46,030 bases of DNA, from assembly GCF_900102365.1 (NCBI RefSeq), contig NZ_FOIN01000021.1:1-46030 (forward strand), given 5' to 3'. Both the position numbers and the translations under genes were made by a program. The notes below the pieces were generated by a model. That model was not told where the DNA came from and ran no database searches. It was given only the letters and a program-made list of their open reading frames with translations. Every line of letters begins with the position of its first letter. The first letter of the stretch is position 1. Below are positions 35,108-45,132 of the stretch, one piece after another. The DNA comes from Thomasclavelia cocleata (GTDB lineage Bacteria > Bacillota_I > Bacilli_A > Erysipelotrichales > Coprobacillaceae).

Positions 35108-35570
35108 GATAAATTTGAATGGTAAGGATATTTGTAGGAATATTGAACCTGATATGTTATTAATTGATTTTGTTCGTAGTCTAGGATGTGTAAGTGTAAA
35201 ACGAGGGTGTGACACAAGTAATTGTGGTTTATGTACTGTTTTTGTAGATGAACAGCCAGTTTTATCATGTAGTGTTCTAGCAGTTCGAGCAAATGGTCAT
35301 AAAGTTGTAACATTGGAAGGATTACAAGAGGAAGCTAGTGAATTTGCAGCGTTTATTGCTGATCAGGGTGCTGAGCAATGTGGATTTTGTAATCCAGGAT
35401 TTATGATGAATACAATAGCATTGTTAAAAGAAAATCCTCATCCTAGTGATGAAGAGATTTTGGCTTATTTAGCTGGTAATCTATGTCGGTGTTCGGGGTA
35501 TGAAGGACAATTGCGTGGGATTAAAGCTTACTTGAGTTTTCAAGAACAAAAAGGAAAGGTGGGTAACTAA
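35097..35570 (+). CDS. Molybdenum hydroxylase [2Fe-2S] subunit (XdhC-type)
   Basis: This 157-aa protein starts at the ATG at 35097 behind AAGGAGG. The N-terminal plant-type ferredoxin domain holds GCDTSNCGLCTVF with a further Cys in VLSC. The C-terminal helical domain holds CGFCNPGFMM and NLCRCSGYE. These eight cysteines bind the two clusters that link the molybdenum site to FAD. The stop overlaps the start of the large subunit by one base. Confidence 0.95.
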   Translation: MEIKINLNGKDICRNIEPDMLLIDFVRSLGCVSVKRGCDTSNCGLCTVFVDEQPVLSCSVLAVRANGHKVVTLEGLQEEASEFAAFIADQGAEQCGFCNPGFMMNTIALLKENPHPSDEEILAYLAGNLCRCSGYEGQLRGIKAYLSFQEQKGKVGN

Positions 35571-37861
35571 TGAAAAATTCTTTCCAACAGGTTAATAAGC
35601 CAATTCGTAAAAAAGATGCCATGAATTTACTTTTAGGAAAACCAGCATATGTTGAAGATATTACTCCTGCTGATTGTTTGATTGTTAAAGTTTTGCGTTC
35701 TCCTCATGCTCATGCTTTGATTAAAGAGATTGATATTTCTGCTGCTTTAGCATTACCAGGAATTGAAGTGATTTATACATATAAAGATGTTCCTCAAGAA
35801 CGCTTTACTATGGCAGGGCAAACTTATCCTGAACCTAGTCCATATGATCGTTTGATACTTGATCAAAGAGTTCGTTTTGTTGGTGATGCAGTAGCTATTG
35901 TTGCTGGTGAAAATGAAAAAGTTGTTAATGCAGCTATGAAACTAATTAAAGTTGAATATGAAGTTTTAAAACCAGTGCTAGATTTAAATCAAGCTAAAGA
36001 TAATGAAATATTAGTTCACCCTGAAGAAAATTGGAAATCATTATGTTCTGTAGGTGCAGATAATCAAAGGAATTTATGTGCTAGTGGCAGTTGCCAGGAA
36101 GGAGATATTGAAAATATTTTCTTACAGTGTGATGAGGTATTTCAACGAATTTATCATACTAAAGCTAATCAGCAGGCAATGATGGAGACTTTTAGGACAT
36201 ACTGTCAAATCGATCCCTATGGTCGCTTACATGTAATTAGCTCGACTCAAATTGTTTTTCATGTTAGACGTATTCTTGCTAATGCATTAGGAATTCCTAA
36301 ATCTAAGATTCGAGTTGAAAAACCACGAATTGGTGGTGGTTTTGGAGCAAAACAAACTGTAGTGGCTGAAGTTTATCCTGCGTTTGTTACTTGGATGACT
36401 AAAAAACCATCACGCATTATTTATTCACGAACAGAATCCCAAATTGCTGCTACTCCACGTCATGAAATGGAAATTACAGTTAAAATTGGGGCGATGAAAG
36501 ATGGAACAATTAAAGCACTTGATGTTTATACTCTATCAAATACAGGGGCTTTTGGTGAACATGGTCCAACTACTGTTGGTTTATCAGGTCATAAATCAAT
36601 TCCTTTATATTCTAATAATTTAGAAGCGTTTAAATTTTCTTATGATGTTGTTTATACTAATTGCCAAGCAGCAGGAGCATATCGAGGATATGGAGCTACT
36701 CAAGGAACCTTTGCAGTTGAATCAGCTGTAAATGAATTGGCTAGTCGCTTAGGAATTGATCCTGTCGAAATAAGAGAAAAAAATATGGTTCGTCAAGGAC
36801 AAAAAATGAGTGCTTATTATAATGAAGTAGCAACAAGTTGTACTTTGGATAAATGTTTGAGTCATGCTAAAAAGCTATTTGATTGGCAAAACAAAGCAAA
36901 AGTCCGTGATTTAGGAAATGGAAAAGTTCGTTCTGCTGGTGTGGCAATGGCAATGCAGGGATCTGGAATTTCTGGGGTAGACGTTGGCTCAGCAACAATT
37001 AAACTTGATGATGAAGGATATTATACTCTTTTGATAGGAGCTGCAGATATGGGAACAGGATGTGATACTATTTTAGCACAGATGGCTGCAGAGTGTTTAG
37101 ATTGTGATGTTGATAAAATTATTGTGTTTGGAGCAGATACTGATGCTTCACCATATGATTCTGGTTCGTATGCTTCAAGTACTACTTATGTTACTGGAAA
37201 GGCTGTTGAAAAAGCTTGTTATCAATTAAAAGAAAATCTATGTAAATTGGCAGCTGAAAAACTAGAGTGTTCAATTAAGGAACTTGAATTTACTAAAAAT
37301 GGTATTAAAAACTTAAACACTGATACAATTATTTCTTTATCAGAATTAGCAGCTAAATCAATGTGTGGAAATAATATTTCAACTCAAGTAACTGTTACAC
37401 ATTCTTCACCAGTATCACCACCACCATTTATGGTTGGAATGGTAGAAATTGAATTAGATAAAGAAACTGGACAAGTAGATATTTTAGATTATGTGGCAGT
37501 AGTTGACTGTGGAACTGTTATTAATACTAATCTAGCAAAAGTTCAAACTGAAGGAGGACTAGTTCAAGGGATTGGAATGGCTCTTTATGAGAATGTTCAA
37601 TATAGTGAAAAAGGTGCTATTGCTGAAAATTCATTCATGCAATATAAAATTCCAACTCGTTTAGATATGGGTAAATTAAGAGTTGAATTTGAAAGCAGTT
37701 ATGAAAAGACAGGACCTTTTGGTGCTAAATCAATTGGAGAAATTGTAATTAATACACCTTCTCCAGCAATTGCACATGCTATTTATAATGCTACAGGAAT
37801 ATGGCTTAGGGAGTTACCAATGACACCAGAAAAAGTATTAATGGCATTACCAGAAGAATAA
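35570..37861 (+). CDS. Molybdenum hydroxylase large subunit (XdhA-type, purine hydroxylase candidate)
   Basis: This 763-aa protein has the molybdopterin-binding motifs PRIGGGFGAKQT, GAYRGYGATQG, QGSGISGVDVGS and the catalytic-Glu block GPFGAKSIGE near the C-terminus. With the FAD and iron-sulfur subunits it forms a xanthine-dehydrogenase-type enzyme. The adjacent NCS2 carrier makes a purine the likely substrate, but nicotinate or other heterocycles cannot be excluded. No in-frame TGA/Sec is seen; selenium dependence would be through a labile ligand and cannot be read from sequence. It overlaps mocA by one base. Confidence 0.94.
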   Translation: MKNSFQQVNKPIRKKDAMNLLLGKPAYVEDITPADCLIVKVLRSPHAHALIKEIDISAALALPGIEVIYTYKDVPQERFTMAGQTYPEPSPYDRLILDQRVRFVGDAVAIVAGENEKVVNAAMKLIKVEYEVLKPVLDLNQAKDNEILVHPEENWKSLCSVGADNQRNLCASGSCQEGDIENIFLQCDEVFQRIYHTKANQQAMMETFRTYCQIDPYGRLHVISSTQIVFHVRRILANALGIPKSKIRVEKPRIGGGFGAKQTVVAEVYPAFVTWMTKKPSRIIYSRTESQIAATPRHEMEITVKIGAMKDGTIKALDVYTLSNTGAFGEHGPTTVGLSGHKSIPLYSNNLEAFKFSYDVVYTNCQAAGAYRGYGATQGTFAVESAVNELASRLGIDPVEIREKNMVRQGQKMSAYYNEVATSCTLDKCLSHAKKLFDWQNKAKVRDLGNGKVRSAGVAMAMQGSGISGVDVGSATIKLDDEGYYTLLIGAADMGTGCDTILAQMAAECLDCDVDKIIVFGADTDASPYDSGSYASSTTYVTGKAVEKACYQLKENLCKLAAEKLECSIKELEFTKNGIKNLNTDTIISLSELAAKSMCGNNISTQVTVTHSSPVSPPPFMVGMVEIELDKETGQVDILDYVAVVDCGTVINTNLAKVQTEGGLVQGIGMALYENVQYSEKGAIAENSFMQYKIPTRLDMGKLRVEFESSYEKTGPFGAKSIGEIVINTPSPAIAHAIYNATGIWLRELPMTPEKVLMALPEE

Positions 37862-38445
37862 TGAGAACATATATTATTTATTTAGCAGCTGGTAATAGTA
37901 TTCGCTTTGGCTCAAATAAACTACTGTATAAAGTAAGGGGAAAAGAATTATATCGTTATGGTTTAGATAATTTAATTAAATTATCTTCTAACCGCAGTGA
38001 TTGTAAATTAATTGTAGTGACACAGTACCTTGAAATAATAAGCTGTTATCCAGAACTTGATTATATATATAGTTCTAAATGTCAGGAGGGGCTTTCCTAT
38101 TCAATCAAAGCTGGAATAGAAATGATTAATCAGCAGGATAATTTTCAAATTATGTTTGTTGTAGCAGATCAAATTTATTTAAATTATCAAACTTTAAATA
38201 AAATGCTTGATATTTATAATAATTCTAATTATTCTTTAGCTTCGATGATTTATCAAGGTCGAGTAGGAAATCCAACTATATTTGATGCGACCTATATTGA
38301 AGAGTTAATGAAATTAGAGGGTGATCAAGGTGGACGTAAGATTATTAATCAACATCAAGATAAATGTCTATTTTATCAAATTGAAAATGGACTTGAGCTA
38401 TTAGATATAGACAAATTAGAGGATTTAATTGATGATTATCAATAA
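37861..38445 (+). CDS. MocA/MobA-like molybdenum cofactor nucleotidyltransferase
   Basis: This 194-aa protein has the nucleotidyltransferase signature LAAGNSIRFGSNKLL. Later acidic and glycine positions (VADQIYL, GRVGNPTIFD, GDQGGRKII) match MocA-type enzymes that attach CMP to molybdopterin for xanthine-dehydrogenase-family enzymes. It overlaps the large-subunit stop (TAATG), so it is made with its client enzyme. Confidence 0.9.
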   Translation: MRTYIIYLAAGNSIRFGSNKLLYKVRGKELYRYGLDNLIKLSSNRSDCKLIVVTQYLEIISCYPELDYIYSSKCQEGLSYSIKAGIEMINQQDNFQIMFVVADQIYLNYQTLNKMLDIYNNSNYSLASMIYQGRVGNPTIFDATYIEELMKLEGDQGGRKIINQHQDKCLFYQIENGLELLDIDKLEDLIDDYQ

Positions 38446-38465
38446 GAATGGATAAGGGAAAATAA

Positions 38466-38861
38466 ATGGTAAATGAAGATAAGCTGTTAGATTTAATAAT
38501 TAAATATAATTGTGATAAAGAGTTAAATAATCTAAAAGATATTTTAGATTATTTACAAAAAAATCCTCTATATCTTTTTACCACAATAAAAATTTCTAAA
38601 CGCAAATTATTTCAAATACCAAAAGATGATCTGTTAATGATTCTAGATAACTTATTTATTATAAATGATAAACGATATTTTTCTGTTTTTTCTAATCAAA
38701 AAAATACCAACAGACAATTTAAATATTGTTTGTCAGTATCTATCTTTGAATGTTTACAATTAATGAAAAAGATGGATGATACTAATGAAATAATTATAAA
38801 CCCTAATTTAAAAAATAATTTTAAGTTAACTAGAGATATTATTCAGTATCTTAAAGGGTAA
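38466..38861 (+). CDS. Hypothetical protein, 131 aa
   Basis: A Lys/Leu/Ile-rich, mostly helical soluble protein (MVNEDKLLDLIIKYNCDKEL... LKLTRDIIQYLKG-like end) with a GGGAAAATAA stretch before the ATG. It lies 20 bp after mocA and 17 bp before a Nudix gene, so it is in the same run of genes. I do not recognise it. The middle (RYFSVFSNQKNTNRQFKYCL) could be a small winged-helix-like fold, but that is a guess. Confidence 0.65.
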   Translation: MVNEDKLLDLIIKYNCDKELNNLKDILDYLQKNPLYLFTTIKISKRKLFQIPKDDLLMILDNLFIINDKRYFSVFSNQKNTNRQFKYCLSVSIFECLQLMKKMDDTNEIIINPNLKNNFKLTRDIIQYLKG

Positions 38862-38878
38862 GAAACTGGAGATTAAAT

Positions 38879-39448
38879 ATGATAGAATTAGAAAGATCAA
38901 GAAATCTCAATCTAATTAATGAATTTGAAGTTAAACAACTTCAAATTATTAAAGATTTTATTAAAGATAGTCCTAATGCTTTAACAAGAGATAATAAAAC
39001 TGCTCATATAACAGTATCTGCCTGGGTATTAAATCCTACATTAAATAAAGTATTAATGGCACATCATAATATATATAATTCTTGGGCTTGGCTTGGTGGA
39101 CATGCTGATGGTAACCATGATTTAGGTCAGGTTGCTATTAGTGAAGCGATGGAGGAAACTGGAATTAAAGATATTTGTTTTTTAAGTGATGACTGGATAG
39201 CAATAGACATATTACCTGTGCAATTACATTTTAAAAATAATCAGTTAGTAGATTTTCATTTGCATTTTAATTTTACTTTTGCTTTCATTGCTGATGATAA
39301 ACAACAAGTTATACCAAAACTTGATGAAAATAAAGCTGTAAAATGGATTGCTCTTAATGAAATAGAACAAGTGGTAAAGGAAAAAGAAATGATTCCTATT
39401 TACCATAAACTAATAAAACGTGTTTTAAAACTAAGAAACAGAGCTTAA
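38879..39448 (+). CDS. Nudix hydrolase-like protein with a degenerate Nudix box
   Basis: This 189-aa protein has the Nudix fold (AHITVSAWVLNPTLNKVLMA, WAWLGGHADGNHDLGQVAIS). The box G-x5-E-x7-REUxEExGU reads G74-x5-H80-x7-S88-E89-x2-E92-E93-x-G95. The first Glu is His and the Arg is Ser, while the metal-binding EE is kept. Activity may be altered. It could clean up nucleotides of the purine/cofactor module. A terminator follows. Confidence 0.85.
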   Translation: MIELERSRNLNLINEFEVKQLQIIKDFIKDSPNALTRDNKTAHITVSAWVLNPTLNKVLMAHHNIYNSWAWLGGHADGNHDLGQVAISEAMEETGIKDICFLSDDWIAIDILPVQLHFKNNQLVDFHLHFNFTFAFIADDKQQVIPKLDENKAVKWIALNEIEQVVKEKEMIPIYHKLIKRVLKLRNRA

Positions 39449-39463
39449 AAACTCTGTTTTTAT
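39436..39463 (+). terminator. Terminator of the molybdo-hydroxylase gene run
   Basis: AAACAGAG (39436-39443) and CTCTGTTT (39452-39459) form a stem with a T tail at the Nudix stop. Confidence 0.85.
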
Positions 39464-39820
39464 TATTGTGTATTGGAATATGATATATATAGGAAAAATG
39501 ATTGATAATCTAAATTGATATATAAATGATTAACTATTCTATTTTTATATTATAATTGTTTATAACATAATTTATTACTCTTAGTTAAAGCTGTTTGTTT
39601 TAATAATATATTTTTATTAAAACGAGTAATTTATTATGGAAATACTGAATTTTTAATTATTTTTGTATAAAAAAGAAAGTTATTGTCTAAAATAGATAAT
39701 TTATATATTATTTTATTATTATAAATAATTTTTTAGATATGAATGTTTTGTTTTGAAAATAATCCTAAAATTATTATTTTTGGTTTAGGAAAATGATTTA
39801 AAACAAAATAATTATATATA
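39464..39820. other. AT-rich intergenic region upstream of the lysine riboswitch
   Basis: About 360 bp, almost entirely A and T. No open frame with a ribosome binding site and no convincing RNA structure is seen here. Confidence 0.5.
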
Positions 39821-39849
39821 TTGACAAACTTTATTGATTAAGATATTGT
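39821..39849 (+). promoter_or_regulatory. Promoter of the riboswitch-controlled lysine transporter
   Basis: A perfect TTGACA (39821-39826), a 17-bp spacer and TATTGT (39844-39849), with the riboswitch beginning about 12 bp downstream. Confidence 0.8.
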
Positions 39850-39859
39850 TATGAGGAAA

Positions 39860-40018
39860 AAATAGAGGTTGCAAGGCATCAGAGTACTATAGTGAGTAGG
39901 CATACATTGATCTATAGGAAAGGTAATCTTTGCCGATAGATAATAGATGGCAATTTATTATCTAGGTGCTGTAGGAAATACCTACAGTACTCCTTCAGTA
40001 ATGAAGAGGAGCTATTGA
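39860..40018 (+). ncRNA. Lysine riboswitch (L box)
   Basis: Conserved elements occur in order: GAGGTTGC, CAGAGTA and GAGTAGGC near the core junction, then GGAAAGG and TTTGCCGA. A pairing arm around ATAGATAATA/TATTATCTA comes next, then GGTGCTGTAGG/CCTACAGTACTCC and finally GAGGAGCTATTGACAC. P1 can form between AATAG (39861-39865) and CTATT (40012-40016). The order and spacing match the lysine aptamer known from lysC and lysine transporter genes. Lysine binding would favour the terminator just downstream and shut off the importer. Confidence 0.93.
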
Positions 40019-40029
40019 CACAGAATTTT

Positions 40030-40055
40030 AGTCGTGTTAGTAGCACGACTTTTTA
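40030..40055 (+). terminator. Riboswitch expression-platform terminator
   Basis: AGTCGTG (40030-40036) and CACGACT (40044-40050) form a GC-rich stem with TTTTT, between the aptamer and the transporter ribosome binding site. Confidence 0.88.
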
Positions 40056-40078
40056 ATTTTGTTTAAGGAGATAAATAG

Positions 40079-41650
40079 ATGAAAAGAATATTAAAAATCT
40101 TTACAGTATTAGTTTTAGTACTTACTGTAATTATACCAGTTGTTCCTATAAAGGCTGAAGAAGAGAATGATAATACATTTGTTGTAGGAATGGAATGTAA
40201 TTATGCTCCATTTAACTGGACACAAGTAAATGAGACAGAAACGGCTGTTTTTTTAGAGGGTGGGGGTTATGCTGATGGTTATGATGTAGCTGTTGCTCGT
40301 GAAATTGCTAAACATTTAGGAAAAGAATTAGTAATTAAAAAAATGAGTTGGGATGGGCTAGAACCAGCTTTACAAGCGGGGGTGATTGATGCCATTATTG
40401 CTGGTATGACTGATACTGCAGATCGTCGTCAAAGAGTTGATTTTACCCAGACTTATTATGAATCACAAATGGTATTAATTGTAAGAAAGAAAGATAAATT
40501 AGAAGATGCTAAGAGTTTAAAAGATTTTTCTAATAAAAAGGTACTGGGACAACTAAATACTTTGTATGATACTGTAATTGATCAGATTCCTGGTGTTAAA
40601 CATGCTACTGCCTTAGAGGATTATCCAGCAATGGTAATGCAGTTAAATAATGAATTAGTAGATGCTGTAACTGCTGAATTACCTGTAGCTGCTGGAATTG
40701 TTGCAACTAATCCTGATTTAACATATGTTGAATTTGAAGAGGGAAAAGGATTTGATGTTGATTTAACAGATACTTCAGTATCTATTGCAGTAAGTAAGGA
40801 AAATTTAGAATTAAAAAATAAAATTGATGAATATCTTAATTCTATATCTGATGAAGATAAAAAAGAAATGATGGATGAAGCAATTGATAGAATTCCTGCT
40901 ACTATCACTAGTTTAAGTGATAATATTTTTGTTGCAGCAAAACAGATTTTTGAAGTATATAGTTCATTATTTTTCAGTGGAATTGGCTCAACATTAACTT
41001 TAGCTTTTGGAGGAACGATTTTAGGGTTATTAATTGGACTAGTTATTGGAGCAATCAGAGCTATTAAAATTGAAGAAAGAGAACAATTATTTAGTAAGAT
41101 CATAAAAAGAACTGCCTGGATTATTACAACCATATATATTGAGATTTTTAGAGGAACACCAATGATGGTACAAGGAGCATTTATTTATTATGGACTTAAA
41201 AATATTATTCATTGGGATCCATTTACAGCAGGAATTTTTGTCATCACTATTAATACTGGAGCATATATGGCAGAAATTGTTCGTTCGGGGATTCAATCAG
41301 TTGATAAAGGACAAACTGAGGCAGCTAGAAGTATTGGGATGAATAGTATTCAAACAATGGTATATATTATTTTACCTCAGGCAATTAAGAATTCTTTTCC
41401 ATCTATTGGTAATGAGTTTGTAATCAATATCAAAGATAGTAGTGTGCTAAATGTTATTGCAGTTACTGAGTTATTTTACCAAGCTAAAAGTGTAGCTGGA
41501 AGCTTATATGCATTTGTACCAACTTATTTTGTTGTTGCATTGATTTATTTGTGTTTAACTTTCCCAACTACTAGAATTTTAAATTATATTGAAAATAGAA
41601 TGAATTGTAAAAAAGTAATTACATTTGATAGTAAAGGGAGGGTAAAGTAA
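40079..41650 (+). CDS. Lysine ABC transporter, binding protein fused to permease
   Basis: This 523-aa protein has a signal peptide or anchor (residues 1-27, ending [10 protein letters not shown]) and an amino-acid-binding domain of type 3 (about 30-275; [32 protein letters not shown]). A HisM/GlnP permease domain follows (about 290-510) with the EAA loop [20 protein letters not shown] at 414-433. The receptor is thus tethered to its own channel, as in several Firmicute polar amino acid importers. The lysine riboswitch upstream gives the substrate as lysine with good confidence. The stop overlaps the ATPase start by one base. Confidence 0.93.
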   Translation: MKRILKIFTVLVLVLTVIIPVVPIKAEEENDNTFVVGMECNYAPFNWTQVNETETAVFLEGGGYADGYDVAVAREIAKHLGKELVIKKMSWDGLEPALQAGVIDAIIAGMTDTADRRQRVDFTQTYYESQMVLIVRKKDKLEDAKSLKDFSNKKVLGQLNTLYDTVIDQIPGVKHATALEDYPAMVMQLNNELVDAVTAELPVAAGIVATNPDLTYVEFEEGKGFDVDLTDTSVSIAVSKENLELKNKIDEYLNSISDEDKKEMMDEAIDRIPATITSLSDNIFVAAKQIFEVYSSLFFSGIGSTLTLAFGGTILGLLIGLVIGAIRAIKIEEREQLFSKIIKRTAWIITTIYIEIFRGTPMMVQGAFIYYGLKNIIHWDPFTAGIFVITINTGAYMAEIVRSGIQSVDKGQTEAARSIGMNSIQTMVYIILPQAIKNSFPSIGNEFVINIKDSSVLNVIAVTELFYQAKSVAGSLYAFVPTYFVVALIYLCLTFPTTRILNYIENRMNCKKVITFDSKGRVK

Positions 41651-42387
41651 TGGAATTAATTATTGAAGTAAGACATTTAAAAAAATCGTTTGGTAATTTA
41701 GAAGTATTACATGATATTGATTTTACTGTTTCAAAAGGTGAAGTAGTTACTATTATTGGAGCTAGTGGTAGTGGTAAATCAACTTTTCTACGTTGTTTGA
41801 ATATCTTGGAAATTCCTAATTCTGGAAGTGTCATGTATCATGGAAAAGATATTTTAAAAGGTGAAATTAATGTTAATGTACATCGTAGTAAAGTTGGAAT
41901 GGTATTTCAGGGGTTTAATCTCTTTAATAATAAAACTGTTCTTGAAAATTGTGTGATTGGTCAAATGAAAGTATTAAAAAGAAGTCGTGAAGAAGCAACT
42001 AAAATTGCGATGAAGTTTCTTGAAAAAGTTGGAATGGAAAAATTTGCTAAAGCTGGAAGTATTCAGCTTTCAGGTGGTCAAAAACAAAGAGTAGCAATAG
42101 CTAGAGCACTATGTATGGAACCAGAAGTGTTATTGTTTGATGAACCAACTAGTGCTTTAGATCCTGAAATGGTTAGTGAAGTACTTAAGGTTATGAAAGA
42201 TTTAGCTAATGAAGGATTAACAATGATAGTAGTTACTCATGAAATGCAGTTTGCTCGTGATGTGTCTTCTAGAGTTGTATTTATGGATAATGGGGTGATT
42301 GTTGAAGAGGGGACTCCTGATCATATTTTTAACCATCCTTCTAAGGATAGGACAAAAGAATTTTTAAAGCGTTTTTTAAATCAATAA
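41650..42387 (+). CDS. Lysine ABC transporter ATPase (GlnQ/HisP-type)
   Basis: This 245-aa protein has Walker [10 protein letters not shown] (37-45), signature [15 protein letters not shown], Walker [13 protein letters not shown] and H-loop VVTHEMQFA. It is a standard polar amino acid importer ATPase. It pairs with the upstream fused receptor/permease under the same riboswitch. Confidence 0.95.
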   Translation: MELIIEVRHLKKSFGNLEVLHDIDFTVSKGEVVTIIGASGSGKSTFLRCLNILEIPNSGSVMYHGKDILKGEINVNVHRSKVGMVFQGFNLFNNKTVLENCVIGQMKVLKRSREEATKIAMKFLEKVGMEKFAKAGSIQLSGGQKQRVAIARALCMEPEVLLFDEPTSALDPEMVSEVLKVMKDLANEGLTMIVVTHEMQFARDVSSRVVFMDNGVIVEEGTPDHIFNHPSKDRTKEFLKRFLNQ

Positions 42388-42406
42388 ATTAAATATGTTA
42401 GTAATA

Positions 42407-42449
42407 AAAAGATTGTTGTAGAAATAAAATTTTCTGGCAATCTTTTTTA
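42407..42449 (+). terminator. Terminator of the lysine transporter operon
   Basis: AAAAGATTG (42407-42415) and CAATCTTTT (42438-42446) plus an inner AGAAA/TTTCT pairing, ending in a T run. Confidence 0.75.
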
Positions 42450-42560
42450 CAAATATATAATTTTGAATAATTTATTTTCTTTAAATAACTTTTTAATATT
42501 ATTGTAATTTTTATAATTATATTTATAATAATATTATTACAATATAAGCAGGATGATAAA

Positions 42561-45122
42561 ATGAAAAAAATAGTATTAGGAATATTAGCACATGTTGATG
42601 CAGGTAAAACAACATTGACTGAAAGTGTTTTGTATTTAAGTAAAGCAATTCGTACTTTAGGGAGAGTTGATCATGGAGATGCATTCTTGGACTATAATGT
42701 CCAAGAAAGAAATCGGGGAATTACGATATTTTCAAAACAAGCAGTATTTAATTGGAATGATTGTCAAATAACATTGATTGACACTCCTGGTCATGTTGAT
42801 TTTTCAACTGAAATGGAACGAACATTACAAGTATTAGATTATGCAATTTTAGTAATCAGTGGTATAGATGGAGTTCAAGTACATAGTGAAACGATTTGGA
42901 AGTTGTTACAACATTATCAAATACCAACTTTTATTTTTATAAATAAGATGGATAATATCCATGCAAATAAAGAAGAACTATTATCAGAATTAAAAAAACG
43001 TTTAAATGAACAGTGTTATGATTTTGAAAATCTTGATGATGATTTTTATGAAAATATTGCATTAAATAATGAAGTATTATTAGAATATTATTTAAAACAT
43101 AATACACTTCCAAAAGAAATGTTAATTGAAGAAATTATAAAGCGCCAGCTTTTTCCATGTTTCTTTGGTTCAGCACTAAAAATGGAAGGGATTGATACCT
43201 TTTTAAATGAATTCACTAGTTATATTAAAGAAAAGGAATATCCAGAAGATTTTGGAGCTCGGGTATTTAAAATCAGTCATGATAAACAAGGTAATAGATT
43301 GACTCATCTTAAAATTACTGGTGGAACATTAAAAACAAAAGCACAAATTGGTAAAGATGAAAAGGTTGATCAAATTAGAATTTACTCTGGCAATAAATAT
43401 CAATTAGTAAATGAAGTTAAAGCTGGAGATATTTGTGTTATCAAAGGTTTTAAGAATATTATGGCTGGACAGGGATTAGGAATTGAAGAGGAAATAATCC
43501 AACCTGTATTATCACCTTATATGGATTATCGAATTATTTTACCAGAAGATCATGATTGGCATCAAACATTAGAAAAATTATCTTTATTAGCTCAAGAAGA
43601 TCCTCAATTACATATTAATTATAATAATCATACTCAAGAAATTCATGTTCAACTAATGGGAGCTATTCAAATTGAAGTTCTTAAAAACCTTATTAATGAA
43701 AGATTTGGATTAAATGTTAGTTTTGATCATGGTAAGATCATATATAAAGAAACTATTTTAGAAGCAGTAGAAGGAGTGGGGCATTTTGAACCATTGCGTC
43801 ATTATGCTGAAGTTCATTTGCTTTTAGAACCAGGTAAACCAGGGAGTGGTTTGGAATATGGGGTTAATTGCAAGGATGAGGTTTTATCTAGTAGTTATCA
43901 AAGATTGATTTTGACACATTTAAAGGAAAAGGAACATTTAGGTGTATTAACTGGATCTGCAATTACTGATATGAAAATAACTCTTATCTCTGGTAAAGCA
44001 CATTTAAAACATACTGAAGGTGGCGATTTTCGTGAAGCAACATATCGGGCTGTTCGACAAGGTTTAAAGTCAACCAAATCAATTTTATTGGAACCATATT
44101 TTGATTTTACTTTAGAATTACCTGTTGAATTTTTAAGTAAAGCTATTTATGATATTGAAGCAATGAAAGGATCTTTTGTTATGCCTGATATTCATAGAGA
44201 AGTTGTTAGTATTACTGGTAGTGCTCCAGTAAGCAGAATGCAAAATTATCAAAGTGAAGTAATTAATTATACTAAGGGTAAAGGTCGGTTAATATGTCAA
44301 GTTGCTGGATATCATCCTTGTCAAGATGAAGATGAGGTTATTAAACAAATTAATTATGATAGTGAAACTGATAAAGATAACCCGACTGGTTCTGTTTTTT
44401 GTAGTCATGGTGCAGGTTATAATGTTAAATGGGATGAAGTAGAGAAGCATATGCACATTCCTTTACAATTAAAAAAAACTTCTAGAATAGAAGAAAAATA
44501 TCAGCAAACTACTAAATTTGATGATGCAGATAAAGAACTAGAAGAAATATTCACAAAAACTTATGGACCTGTTAAAAACCGTAATTTTATGAAAGAAACA
44601 CCAAGAAAATTACTCAATGAACCAGTTTATAAACATATTCCTGAATGTTATCTAATTGATGGTTATAATGTTATTCATTCATGGCCAGATCTTAAAGAAC
44701 TAGCTAAAGATAATCTAGATGCCGCAAGGTCACGATTGATTGATATTATGTGTAATTATCAAGGATATAAAAAGTGTATTTTAATTTTAGTTTTTGATGC
44801 TTATAAAGTAAAAGATAATTTGGGAAGTAGTTATAAGTATCATAATATTTATATTGTATATACTAAAGAAGCTCAAACTGCTGATATGTATATTGAACGT
44901 ACTACTCATGAATTAGCTAGTAAATATAGTATTACAGTTGCTACATCAGATGCTTTAGAACAATTGATTGTTTTAGGACAGGGGGCCAAGCGAATTTCAT
45001 CTAGGGAATTACGTTTAGAAATTGAATATTTGGATAAAGAAAAATTGGCTGAATTTAAAAGCCGTCAACCTAAAGGATATAATTATTTGTTACAAGATTT
45101 AAAGAAATATCATAAAGAATAG
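42561..45122 (+). CDS. TetM/EF-G-like ribosomal GTPase fused to a YacP/Rae1-type NYN nuclease
   Basis: This 853-aa protein has an N-terminal translational GTPase (AHVDAGKTT 10-18, DTPGHVDF 74-81, NKMD 128-131). EF-G-like domains II-V follow to about residue 640, the length of TetM-type ribosomal protection proteins. A linker leads to a PIN-like NYN domain from residue 697: LIDGYNVIHSW (D700), LVFDAYKVK (D746), TADMYIERTTHELA (D775) and VATSDALEQ (D797), then RISSRELRLEIE. This matches YacP; its B. subtilis member Rae1 cuts mRNA in the ribosomal A site. The fusion would bring an A-site nuclease with a GTPase that enters the A site. Tetracycline resistance is possible but not implied. Confidence 0.9.
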   Translation: MKKIVLGILAHVDAGKTTLTESVLYLSKAIRTLGRVDHGDAFLDYNVQERNRGITIFSKQAVFNWNDCQITLIDTPGHVDFSTEMERTLQVLDYAILVISGIDGVQVHSETIWKLLQHYQIPTFIFINKMDNIHANKEELLSELKKRLNEQCYDFENLDDDFYENIALNNEVLLEYYLKHNTLPKEMLIEEIIKRQLFPCFFGSALKMEGIDTFLNEFTSYIKEKEYPEDFGARVFKISHDKQGNRLTHLKITGGTLKTKAQIGKDEKVDQIRIYSGNKYQLVNEVKAGDICVIKGFKNIMAGQGLGIEEEIIQPVLSPYMDYRIILPEDHDWHQTLEKLSLLAQEDPQLHINYNNHTQEIHVQLMGAIQIEVLKNLINERFGLNVSFDHGKIIYKETILEAVEGVGHFEPLRHYAEVHLLLEPGKPGSGLEYGVNCKDEVLSSSYQRLILTHLKEKEHLGVLTGSAITDMKITLISGKAHLKHTEGGDFREATYRAVRQGLKSTKSILLEPYFDFTLELPVEFLSKAIYDIEAMKGSFVMPDIHREVVSITGSAPVSRMQNYQSEVINYTKGKGRLICQVAGYHPCQDEDEVIKQINYDSETDKDNPTGSVFCSHGAGYNVKWDEVEKHMHIPLQLKKTSRIEEKYQQTTKFDDADKELEEIFTKTYGPVKNRNFMKETPRKLLNEPVYKHIPECYLIDGYNVIHSWPDLKELAKDNLDAARSRLIDIMCNYQGYKKCILILVFDAYKVKDNLGSSYKYHNIYIVYTKEAQTADMYIERTTHELASKYSITVATSDALEQLIVLGQGAKRISSRELRLEIEYLDKEKLAEFKSRQPKGYNYLLQDLKKYHKE

Positions 45123-45132
45123 GGGGTAGATT

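Noticed and set aside
42561-45122. Calling the TetM-like protein a tetracycline-resistance determinant
   Set aside because: The NYN fusion and the lack of any linked mobile resistance context make a housekeeping or stress role equally likely. Resistance cannot be read from the sequence.
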